DNA of 18,936 bases from NCBI GenBank assembly GCA_004802705.1, contig SGPL01000608.1, positions 1 through 18,936 on the forward strand, given 5' to 3'. A program made the position numbers and the translations under genes. Below, one piece after another: positions 9,045 through 17,501 of the stretch. This DNA is from Bondarzewia mesenterica (Eukaryota > Basidiomycota > Agaricomycetes > Russulales > Bondarzewiaceae). The notes under the pieces are model-generated. The model had not been told where the DNA came from, did not search any database, and saw only the letters and a list, made by a program, of their open reading frames with translations. Position 1 is the first letter of the stretch. Every line of letters starts with the position of its first letter.

Positions 9045-10411
9045 ATGTCCAACCCGGCCATCAATGCCATACAACGCGTCTCGCTCAGTCTGCTTTCATC
9101 GGTCCTCAATGCGCTCATACTCACCGGCATCCTCATATGGGACTTCGGCTTGTTTCTCTACAACATCTTCGCGCCCTTGCGCGTGCGGGGAAAAGTGACG
9201 CCTGCGGGACATCCGGGCGCAGGTGGAAAGTGGCCGGAGTACGTGGCCCCGAAGGAGGGTGATAGCCGCTGCTCATGTCCCGCTATCAATGCCCTTGCAA
9301 ATCATGGTGCGTGAATTGAATATCATCCAACCATATACAATTCCCATATGTTACACGACTGAAACATTCGCTCGTTTCTTTCTCTCTTTGTCTCGTGTAG
9401 GGATCCTCCCGCGTGATGGACGCAACGTCCCGATCCGCATGCTGACCCCCACGCTTCGTTCGACGTACAACGTCGCGCCGACATTCTGCGTGTTCGTCCC
9501 TCGGTACATTGCGCAGATCCTCAGGCGCAGTTATTTGAACGATACGTTTGATCTGGCGGACATTGACGTGCACAATGGGATCGAGCACGATGGGTCACTT
9601 ACTCGTGCGTGTTTTTTCCGTTTTCCGTTTTCCGTTTTCCGTGTTTCGTTTTCCGTGTTCCGTTTTCCGTTTCCGTTTTATTTTTTTGCGATTCGTTCTG
9701 TTCTCGTTTTTGTCGTCATTTTCGTTTTGGGAGGACATTGTTGGACTGCGTTCCGCCGCCTTCGAAGAATACAGGCAGCTCTGTAAATTCTGCGAATACC
9801 CACGCGACTTACCGCACTCTCAAAATCACATAATGTTGCCCATCGTATTGACCACATTTGTTTCTGACATTCTAGGCGAAGACACCCGCTTCTCGCCAGA
9901 CCAATCCCGACCCTCAGTCCCCCTCGTGAAGGAGCTCCTCGCCTCCGCCTCCGGCCCGCCTCTCCCAGGCTCTACCGACCCGACGCTCACCGCCGCGGAT
10001 CTCTCTCGTCTGATGTCCAAGCGCCGCGCCGAGTCCATGAAGCACAACGGCCAATTCTCTCTCAGCACGTTTCACAAGTTATTTGCCAGTTCCAAGTGCG
10101 CTTTTGACCTTATTTCCGTAACCTCATCCCTCTTCCTCTCTCTTTCCTCGGTTTCTTTACCTTTATTATTATCATTTATCGATTTAATTGCTGACATGTT
10201 TGATGACAGCTCGGCGACGCTGGTGACGGTTTTCGGTGGGCGCGTGGACGACTTGCGAACGTGGCTGCTTGAAGAGCGGTTGCCTGAGGGATGGGAGTCC
10301 CGCGTGCGACAGTCCATGGGGCTCACGATAGCTGCGTTCCAGGGACCGGTGCTCGGGGTCGAGATGGGGGTCGAAGAGGAGTTGAGGGAGGGGTTGAGAT
10401 CTGTTATCTGA
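9045..10411 (+). CDS. Heme-thiolate peroxidase, short chloroperoxidase/peroxygenase type, N-terminally anchored
   Basis: The family uses a cysteine-ligated heme and peroxide to halogenate, oxidise or oxygenate substrates. Exons 9045-9306, 9401-9604, 9876-10095 and 10210-10411 join in phase to 295 residues. Introns are 94, 271 and 114 nt, with GTGCGT, GTGCGT and GTGCGC donors. The heme-ligand motif reads SCP (Cys78) within RCSCPAINALANHG, where the family usually has PCP. NALANHG and LPRDGRN around residues 82-96 are diagnostic. EHD at 149-151 (EHDGSLTRED) matches the short-type metal and acid-base motif, and FGGRVDDL with EERLP at 250-254 holds the expected C-terminal glutamate. Residues 12-42 are strongly hydrophobic and no cleavage site is obvious, so I infer a membrane anchor rather than a secreted enzyme. 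The start is the ATG in gccATGtcc. Splices at EHDGSLT/R and ASS/N restore family motifs. It lies divergent from one F-box gene and convergent with another. Substrate unknown. Confidence 0.93.
9611..9687 (+). repeat. (TTTTCCG)n-like low-complexity tract in peroxidase intron 2
   Basis: About ten imperfect copies of TTTTCCG or TTTCCG lie just inside the donor of the 271-nt second intron of the peroxidase gene. The tract is pyrimidine-rich on the coding strand, with one G per unit. It probably grew by slippage and explains why this intron is far longer than the others in the window. Confidence 0.85.
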
Positions 10412-10938
10412 TACTTTTGAGATACCTGATCTTCTTACCTTTTCCACTTTTAATACTATAAATTATCTTAGAGTCTGGAGGAGTATAAGCTCGGCTTACA
10501 TTAAGTCGGCTTGAACGAATTTGACGTTGAGAGTTTGCGATGGCTTGTGTGCTCGAGTGGTTTCATACAATCTATCTATGCGATCAGAACTACATAACAA
10601 TCGAGTTTGAACAATTTATACGGGATGAGTATTTGGACAGACATAGCAGAGAACTCTTTATTGGTGTCTTATTGTAAGGTCTAAAATGCGATAGGGAGCG
10701 AGAATGCATATATCTCGAGGACTTTGTCGACAAAGAGAGCGTGGTGAATTTCCCACGTGCATCATGCAACATCTAACTGTCCAAGTCAGAAGAGCGTTCT
10801 ATGAATCTATATGGGTGAGAATCGAGAGTCGTAACGATAGCGTGCAAAGCATCAGGAAAACCGAAAAAGAACAAAGGGGGGAAAAGGGAAGGCAGTATCA
10901 CGCCCAACTCGTCTAAGAAAAGGAGCGTAATATGAGCG
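10412..10938. other. 3' intergenic region between convergent peroxidase and F-box genes
   Basis: No coding potential is convincing on either strand. Just after the peroxidase stop, the sequence is A/T-rich (taatactataaattatc near 10450), consistent with 3' end formation. The remainder is unremarkable. Confidence 0.6.
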
Positions 10939-12183
10939 TCATAGAACTCGAAACACTGCAGAGCTTCGCCAACGCACCATGGTGTCTATCACAAGTCGGC
11001 GACCTTGCGCTCTGACCTTCTCTTCGAGTGCCCAGAAGCGGGAGTCCTGGCGAATCTGGCCCCAATTCTGGCCGTACAAGACAAACTCCTGGAGAGAGGG
11101 GAAGGACTCGGGACAATAAGCGTCGACATGATCCTCTATCTGCTTCCACGTCTCATCACCCGTCTCATTAGGAGACAAGGCCATGTTGTAGTGCGCGTGG
11201 AGTCCAACGCGCTTGAGTGAAGGATGAGGGGCAACAAAGCGGGGGCGGGCGGTGAAGAAGATATAGTAATTAAGCTCGGAGAGGCGAGGGCAAGAGCTGA
11301 CAATAATGGAGAGGTTGTCTTCCACGATGAAGCGCAGGTGGGCTCCGAGCTCGACACACCGGATATCAGACCCGAACGTTTCCCAGATGTTCTCCAACGC
11401 CTGATTGGGCGGGGAAGCGTCGACGATGACGTGCGTCAACGAAGGGAGGGACAACATGCAAGCCTGCCGGATGAGGATGGCGTTCACCTTCCGCAAGCGG
11501 AGAAGTTTCAGCGCAGAAAGCTGGATATGACGCTGCTGACGGAGGAGGGACAGCGACATATTGCCGGCGAGAGAGAGGTACTCAAGCTTGGGAGTGCGAC
11601 TGAGGACTTCGTCGAGAGAGTTGATACCGCCGGTGCGTGCGGCTTCGTTATCGTGCCACCAGTCGAGACGCTTCAGAAGCGGGAGAGGGGCAGCGTCGGC
11701 TGGGTACTCGAAAGAAGGGAGTTGAGTAACGCGCTCCCACGTGAGGGCGGGTCGAACGAGGACCTCGAGGCGTGGGCAGTGTTTGAGAATATCGAGGGCG
11801 GGCATAGGAGAGGGTGTGGGCGTAGCAGACTGGGTATATGCGAGCTCAGCCCGACGGACCCAACGACCGCGCGCGACGGTGCGAGGGTTCTTGGTGCACA
11901 TCTCGTCGTCCTCCTCCAAAACATCTTTCAACACACTCGTACCGCGCGCGATCCTCAAGTCCTCGTACAGCATCTCCATCCCGAGCGCCCGCCACTGCTT
12001 GCAGACGAGCACGATGGCGTACTTGACGGCCAGAGTGATATCATGTTCACTCTCCTCTCCACAGGCATCCTGGAATGGCTCATATTTGGCGGCATACAGC
12101 CGCGGGCAGTGGGTCGCAAAGCGGAAGACTTCGATCCAGAGTTCTGGGGGAAGGTAAAGAGACGATCGTGAGTGCTGAGCCAT
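10939..12183 (-). CDS. F-box-like leucine-rich protein, intronless
   Basis: A single 414-residue frame starts at the ATG at 12183 (MAQHSRSS) and stops at 10939. The frame extends further upstream to 12288, but that part crosses the TATA box, so I chose the internal ATG. YLPPELWIEVFRFA at residues 10-23 matches the F-box-like opening of many agaricomycete proteins. Leu-rich segments follow: CPRLEVLVRPAL, LPLLKRLDWWHD, TPKLEYLSLAGNMSLSLL, LPSLTHVIVDA, CPRLSELNYY and PSLKRVGLHAHYN, spaced like LRRs. Such proteins usually act as substrate adaptors of SCF ubiquitin ligases through Skp1; that is inferred from the family, and the target is unknown. No intron is needed, unlike the other large genes here. 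It differs from the upstream F-box gene in length and sequence outside the F-box, so the pair is not a recent tandem duplicate. Confidence 0.88.
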   Translation of the reverse strand: MAQHSRSSLYLPPELWIEVFRFATHCPRLYAAKYEPFQDACGEESEHDITLAVKYAIVLVCKQWRALGMEMLYEDLRIARGTSVLKDVLEEDDEMCTKNPRTVARGRWVRRAELAYTQSATPTPSPMPALDILKHCPRLEVLVRPALTWERVTQLPSFEYPADAAPLPLLKRLDWWHDNEAARTGGINSLDEVLSRTPKLEYLSLAGNMSLSLLRQQRHIQLSALKLLRLRKVNAILIRQACMLSLPSLTHVIVDASPPNQALENIWETFGSDIRCVELGAHLRFIVEDNLSIIVSSCPRLSELNYYIFFTARPRFVAPHPSLKRVGLHAHYNMALSPNETGDETWKQIEDHVDAYCPESFPSLQEFVLYGQNWGQIRQDSRFWALEEKVRAQGRRLVIDTMVRWRSSAVFRVL

Positions 12184-13043
12184 GCTGGACAGTGTGGTGT
12201 ATTTTACGAGCTCTGTGTAGTGCTGCGTATGTGTTGACTGGCAGCCACTCGAGGGGGTTATATACAGCTGGAACTTTGAAATAATCAAATATTGCCGGGC
12301 AGGGCGAGAACGCCCCAGGAGACGGTGTGTCTGTGGGCTAGCTTACATGCATATGCCGAGCGGGAGATGGGTTTTTTTTCTTTGAGGTCTCGAAGAGATA
12401 CCGGCAGACCCGAGATGAGATGAGGTCAGTGTCTGTATTGAAGATACGAGTTTAGAACCGCCAGTATGCTGGCAAGGTCCAGTGGAGCATACATAATTAG
12501 ATAATCGGCACAACTGGAATACGCGCCACTAGCGCGTAGACCTTCGGGACAGACCGCGGCACTGGCAGAACTTAACGATGCCGAGTCGGCAGCCCATTCA
12601 TTTCGATTGTTGTGATGTTCGCGACGCCTCATTGCACGCTCAGACAAAAGCATCATGGGTCTACAAACTTCGGTATCCACGTACGGGGTTCCCATCAACG
12701 GCCAGAGCACTCTGTGGCGCTCATCGCATTACAATTTCGCCGCAACTCGCCCGAACACCATCAAAACACAGCGGCATTGGCACGACACTCGACATCGTCG
12801 CAGGTCGATCGCCGCCGGGACGATTCGAGGCATAGTCCAAGCTAGTCCAAGACAGTCTATGGAGCCGCGCGCATTCCCGGCAGGCCGCGTCCGACAATGC
12901 CCGACTGCGCACTATGCCATCATCACAGCATCAAACATAGATAGAAGCACTCCGCGAGGGAAAAAAAAACATTGCTGGCTCGTTGCTATATGTAAAGAAA
13001 ATTGTTCGTCGACGCCTTACATACAACTTCTGAGCCGAGCGGC
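12184..13043. other. Intergenic region upstream of the F-box-like gene
   Basis: About 860 bases lie between the F-box-like gene and the stop of the sphingomyelinase-like gene, both on the minus strand. Overlapping frames of 60-150 codons exist on both strands between 12420 and 13120, but they show no motif and lack a consistent third-base bias. There is a short tandem repeat, TAGTCCAAG twice at 12833-12851, and no gene I can support. Confidence 0.55.
12258..12264 (-). promoter_or_regulatory. TATA box of the intronless F-box-like gene
   Basis: On the minus strand the sequence reads TATATAAC, with TATATAA at 12264-12258, 75 bases before the ATG at 12183. This placement is why the longer upstream reading was not used as the protein start. 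Confidence 0.6.
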
Positions 13044-16000
13044 TCAAGACTGGACAGACCCGAAGCCGGTCGGACAATGTTGCATCGCGAGGGCGGATGA
13101 GCCGCTTCGTATGTAGCATATCTTTGCGGCTACGCAGTCGCCTGTGCAGGCCTTCGTCCTTACGGACTGCTTCCCTTGGAAGGCGTTGAACGTCTACGCA
13201 ACATGTTATTGTCAGTTCTAACTCCTCGGATCCAGCAGGAAGGCGATGCTTACCGCTACGAGGCTCGAATCGGCCTCCATTGCTGCGAACCATGCGTATG
13301 TCAGGCATATCGCGCCTTTCGATAGACAACAGATAGAAGGGGATTCCATACCTTCCGTGACATGATGCCACCACGTAGCATTGAGAGGGTCGTTTGCCCC
13401 CCACCCAGTAATGTTGGCGCCGTACGCCTCACGGGTGCTGTACTCGTAAACGTACGTAGGCCCGTTCTCGATTTGCGAATCCAATGACGGGAAGGAGTTG
13501 ACATCGCTTCTCCATCTATCGTGCAGGGAAAAGTCAGTAAGAACGCATAGACAGTCGGTCCAACTCAAAAACACACGTATGCGCGTCGACAATCTCAAAT
13601 GTCTGCGGACAATGTCAAAAACAAGGTGAGGAGCTGGGTGAATCAGTACGTACAGCCGAATCGACCTCATACACCCGGAAGCCCGAGTTGAGGTTGGTAA
13701 GTGGCGTGAGCGAAGGGCCGATCTGAGACACCGATCCTCAGTCCTCATATACACCTGTACAATTTCCGCCAACTGCGCTACGCACCCAAGATACGGTCTG
13801 AGCAGTCTCGGCGCTGACATTCGTCGCATTATTGGCGTAGAAAATCTTATGGTGGCCAGAGCTGGGATCTATAAAGATTAATAAGAAAGGGCGATAAGAC
13901 GCACCGAAAGCTGGTCCTCGTGGGTATGTCCCCAGAAAATATCTGCCTCAGGTTTAGGTTCTGACGTATAGAATCCGACTGTAGAAGAAACACCCACTGG
14001 CGATGACATGCGGCGAGAAACGATCGACACTGCGATAGCAAAATCAGCTCAACCAAGCTAAACCTGACCGTACATTTTGCCAGTTCACTGACATTTGGTA
14101 GACTGAAACGAAATGAGTACCTGACCGCTTATACAGTCCAATTATCAAAATGAAGAGCTCACAAAGATCAGTCGGGTTCTTTAATCCGTTCGTCCCGTCC
14201 CATCCACTCAACACATGTCCCAAAATCCACACTGAAAATGATGATGATGATGATTCGGTTCATGACAGGACCGAGAACAACTAAGTGCGAGACACCCACC
14301 TCGCTCGCCTGCATCCTCGGCCTCCTGCAGCTCGTCCGTCAAGAACCTCAGCATACCAGACGGATCGGGGTGACTCTGATTAATATAAGCAAACCAATTC
14401 GCCCTGTACCCTAAAAGGAGAGGAAATAAAAGGGTGTTAATATTTATGCCAACTTACGCAAGTTGAAGGGAGAGGGGATATACACAAGTCAGTGTTCAAG
14501 GTGATGATCCTGAGGCCCTCGACGCGCCTCACCATGTATGCGGCGTAATGCGCGCGGGCGATGTTGACCGCGTCCTGCGGGATCCAGTCCTCGTACTCCC
14601 AAAGCGAAGAGACGTGATCGTAATTCCTGAAATTGATGAGATGGGGGTGCCAAACGCAAGTTCGAGAAGTCCTCACCAGCTGAATTGATTACCGAGTTCT
14701 CCTCCCAAGGCATNAGGAGCATCTTGTGCCCTTCCCACGTATCAGGTATTAGATGACGAAAGACGAGAAGAGGGATGGACGCACTGATTGTACGTGTCGT
14801 GGTTTCCAAGTGCAGCGTAAACTGGTCCTGAACCAAGCATCCGTTTCATGAGATCATAGAGAACTGTCTGATAGAAGGGATATGAGACAAAAGATAGCGT
14901 ATTCTGGTATAAAAGATTACCTCTGTGTACATGACATAGTCCCTGTATATGCGGCGCATTGCTATCGAGATTAGCCGTAGAACTACAGCGTCAATCAAAC
15001 GCACCTCGACAACTGGTTCTCGGGATCATGAGAGACGAGATCGCCCGTGTATAAGGTGAATGCGAACCCCAACTTCTCGGTGCCAGCAAGGACGGGAATC
15101 GCCTGGAAACCAGCAGCGACCAAGGCAAACGGTGAATCGCTACAAACAGATCGCGTTATTCGTCACTCGTAAAACAGGGTAATCGATGAAACGACTGCGA
15201 CTGCGACAGATAGGCAGCAGCCGACATACCAGCTGAAGGTGCCATATCGCGGAGCAGGGAACACGGTCTGGTTGGGGCTCTGTGCGTTTTTCACGTTATC
15301 GCGGCAGCACGTGCCAGATGTGCAGTTCGCCTCCGCGCCCGTCTCGTACCCTACAAGCGATTGCGATCACAATCAGCGGAATTCTCGAAGTTCATTAGAA
15401 AATGCGCGACGGAACTGGGGTCGATATGGACATCGGACAGGTGGAGCACTTTGATACGCTGTCCGCTGCGCTGCTTGAGCTTTGGCAGAGGGTTAGGTTT
15501 GAGCTTCGCGAACCAGCCCGTCAAGTTCAAAGATGAGGTCGGCGCCACAGGGCATAAGTGGAGGAAATTCTCGCAGATCATCTACGGAACGTGACGAATA
15601 ATGTAGGCTGAGTCAACGTCGAGCTTCAAAAGAGTATTATATTGCACGACACAACGAGATGACTGACCTGCCCGTCGTACCCTCCAACATCAGCCGCCGC
15701 GAGCACCTGGGTGACGACTGACCCCAGCGCGTTGCGCCCATACATCTTCGCACACACAGAGCTCAAATCAAGTAGCTCGCACAGGTATACGGCGAGGTCG
15801 GGACCCTGTTCGGGGGCCGCCAGAGAGAGGAACTTTCCGACTTCAAGGATGGACTGGCATAGAGCGCAGGTGCTGTTGGCAAAAATTGGGTTGGCCGCGA
15901 TCGACTGCATCTGGAATTTGGCCTGCTGAAGGAGGATGGACTCCGACGCTTTGGGCGGGAGGGGGTGTGGGTCTGCCGTGTCATTCTGCGACGCGGCGGA

Positions 16001-16413
16001 TGGAGGTGACGGAAGAGAGATGCCAAGTCAATGATCTGCGCGCAAACCAGGGAAGGGGGAGTTTTGAACATATGTGCGTCACTCACCTGGGGAATGTCCT
16101 TGGGATTCGTGAGGTCGAACGGGTATACTGTATGCTGCACTCCAGGAACACGTCTAACATCTGACCGTCTCTTTCGAACTCAAAACGCGAACTGGTTACT
16201 CACCGATACGGGATCCGAGATCACAGGTTGCACCTGCGCGGATGTCGCGGTCGGCGAGTTGTAGTAACTGTTGTACAACGAGGTGGGAAATGCTCCAGGA
16301 GCGGTGAAAGTTGCTGGTCCAAACGCAGCCGAGACAGAGGAAGATGCGGCGAGTACACGCCAAGACGCGCCTCCGAGGGTGAGCAGGTGCAGGACACCAA
16401 CGAAGCTGAGCAT
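13044..16413 (-). CDS. Secreted acid sphingomyelinase-like phosphodiesterase, 21 exons
   Basis: The family hydrolyses sphingomyelin-type phosphodiesters with two metal ions outside the cell or in acidic compartments. Joined in phase, exons encode 685 residues: signal peptide about 1-22 (MLSFVGVLHLLTLGG), saposin B domain about 122-203 with six Cys (CALCQ, YLCEL, SVCAK, ICENF, HLCP), then the metallophosphatase core. Metal motifs are LSDVHIDP (Asp242, His244), GDLVSHD (Asp321), GNHD (361-364), GHV (His476) and GHTHEDQ (His513, His515). GHV is followed by Leu where Pro is usual. Many NxS/T glycosylation sites and paired Cys suit secretion. Exons on the minus strand: 16413-16204, 16134-16087, 15985-15668, 15581-15416, 15350-15230, 15139-15005, 14942-14921, 14867-14785, 14730-14677, 14626-14484, 14410-14300, 14231-14163, 14102-14093, 14029-13998, 13942-13905, 13845-13786, 13722-13654, 13602-13577, 13515-13352, 13282-13254, 13193-13044. 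Every join restores a family motif or keeps frame. The N at 14714 falls in a codon probably for His. True substrate in fungi is uncertain. Confidence 0.95.
14093..14102 (-). other. 10-nt microexon of the sphingomyelinase-like gene
   Basis: The minus-strand bases TCTACCAAAT sit between the acceptor GTTTCAG and the donor GTCAGT. With the flanking exons they read Phe-Tyr-Gln-Ile, giving DLFYQIVDRFSPH, a strongly expected stretch in this family. Flanking introns are 60 nt (14103-14162) and 63 nt (14030-14092). Skipping the exon would shift the frame. Confidence 0.85.
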
Positions 16414-16766
16414 CTTGCAAATGTCGCGTTAATCACACTTTGGCAGACGAACACCGTGTGGACGCCGTCAAGTAGCAAGTGTCGAAGGAACGCGTCTGTA
16501 TAAATATGACCTGAGAGCGCCAATGCGACATGGTCACGGTCGGCTAAGAATGAGAAGTCCTCGTGCGCAGTGTCGTTCCTGAATATTAATTCAGGCATTT
16601 CTGTAGCCATCAAAGCGGGGATTGGTAGGGATTGGTCTTTACTAAGAGGGACGAACAATCAAGTAACGTTAACGATGGGTGACGCGGTGATGGCGCCTGC
16701 GAACAAAGTGCGAACCGGAGCCAGTCTTACAGCGCGTCCTTCAAGGCACGTTGGCGGCTCGGCCAT
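16414..16766 (-). other. Upstream reading frame, possible small gene or relic
   Basis: From an ATG at 16766 one frame encodes about 35 residues (MAEPPTCLEG...), meets TGA at 16661-16659, and then stays open in the same frame well past the sphingomyelinase-like start, with protein-like stretches such as DHVALALSGHIY and LLLDGVHTVFVCQ. Alternatively a 63-nt intron (GTTCGC donor, CTCTTAG acceptor with TTGAT before it) would remove the stop in phase. The frame runs into exon 1 of the neighbouring gene and crosses its TATA box, so it has no independent 3' end. I do not recognise the protein. It may be a gene fragment or simply 5' leader sequence. Confidence 0.25.
16500..16507 (-). promoter_or_regulatory. 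TATA box of the sphingomyelinase-like gene
   Basis: The minus strand reads TATTTATA at 16507-16500, about 87 bases before the ATG at 16413. The A/T word is nearly symmetrical and could also serve the plus strand, but no plus-strand gene follows it. Confidence 0.45.
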
Positions 16767-17297
16767 GTGATAAAAGAAGCTTGCTCAGGACGCGGCCCGG
16801 GACGATCCGAGTAGCCAGTTAGTACTGTAGAAATTTCAATGAGTCGCAAACCTTCAATTTTCTACGAATACACTCGCAGTATACTGTATCATCCGAGCAC
16901 GAGTCATTAGTTTCACGGGGACTAAGATCGGCATTAAGGCGAACTTGCATCAATCGAAAAAACTGTAACAATACGCGCTCGAGTCTATGAGCATCCCCGG
17001 AATATCGTAGTGCGTCGAGAAAAGGGTGATGGATGTGTCGGAGGTGCTACAGGCAATGCGTCGAACTGGGAAAATTATACTGGTATTATCGAGGATAGCG
17101 TATGGCGTGTCCGAAACGTTGCTCGTGCCAGTGGTATATGTGCCGATGTCATAATAAGGTATTGGGCACTCCGTCCGGAGCGTTCGTGAGCGCGCGGTCT
17201 CGTGGCCGAAATCGTGAAGGCATATTGCATACTACAGGCAAAAGAATGAAGATCAACCAACGACGATACGGATGTCAGATCAAAAAGGGTGCTAACT
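16767..17297. other. Intergenic region with no supported gene
   Basis: A minus-strand frame at 17075-17425 overlaps the small-protein gene in another frame and has no motif. I see no RNA gene or repeat here. Confidence 0.55.
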
Positions 17298-17501
17298 TCA
17301 CGTCGCCGGTCTGTCAGAGAATGCTTGTATATGTCGCTCCGCCGCCTGCCTTTTGACCGCCTTGGCGCGGGCCTTCTCCTCCGCCAGTCGTCGCGACTCC
17401 GTCCACAGATGGAGGGTATAATCATGCAATGATTTCGAGTACATTACCAACGGATCTGAGCCAGCAGATGGCTGTGAATGCGAGCCACCGTTGGCTAGCA
17501 T
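17298..17501 (-). CDS. Small basic, probably helical protein of unknown function
   Basis: The ATG at 17501 opens a 67-residue protein beginning MLANGGSHSQPSAGSDP. The middle, KSLHDYTLHLWTESRRLAEE, is amphipathic, and AEEKARAKAVKRQAAER is a charged helix that looks like a short coiled coil or nucleic-acid-facing helix. The frame is open further upstream to 17630, but a TATA word (TATAAG, plus 17613-17618) lies inside that extension, which favours the internal ATG. The stop is at 17298. I recall similar short hypothetical proteins in agaricomycetes but no assigned role. The last dozen residues (HIQAFSDRPAT) are less convincing and could be read-through into an intron, in which case the true C-terminus lies further left. 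No signal peptide is evident. Confidence 0.55.
   Translation of the reverse strand: MLANGGSHSQPSAGSDPLVMYSKSLHDYTLHLWTESRRLAEEKARAKAVKRQAAERHIQAFSDRPAT

Noticed and set aside
11224..12171. 315-codon plus-strand frame
   Set aside because: It is the antisense shadow of the intronless F-box-like gene, whose F-box and LRR motifs are clear on the minus strand.
6462..12183. Possible biosynthetic cluster of peroxidase plus neighbours
   Set aside because: The neighbours are F-box proteins and a phosphodiesterase. There is no core synthase, transporter or shared promoter motif to support a pathway.
12655..13116. 153-codon plus-strand frame
   Set aside because: It overlaps the end of the sphingomyelinase-like gene on the other strand, has no motif and no coding bias, and several competing frames of similar length occur nearby.
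14238..14257. (GAT)n microsatellite
   Set aside because: A short trinucleotide run inside intron 11 of the sphingomyelinase-like gene; ordinary slippage, with the acceptor just beyond it intact.
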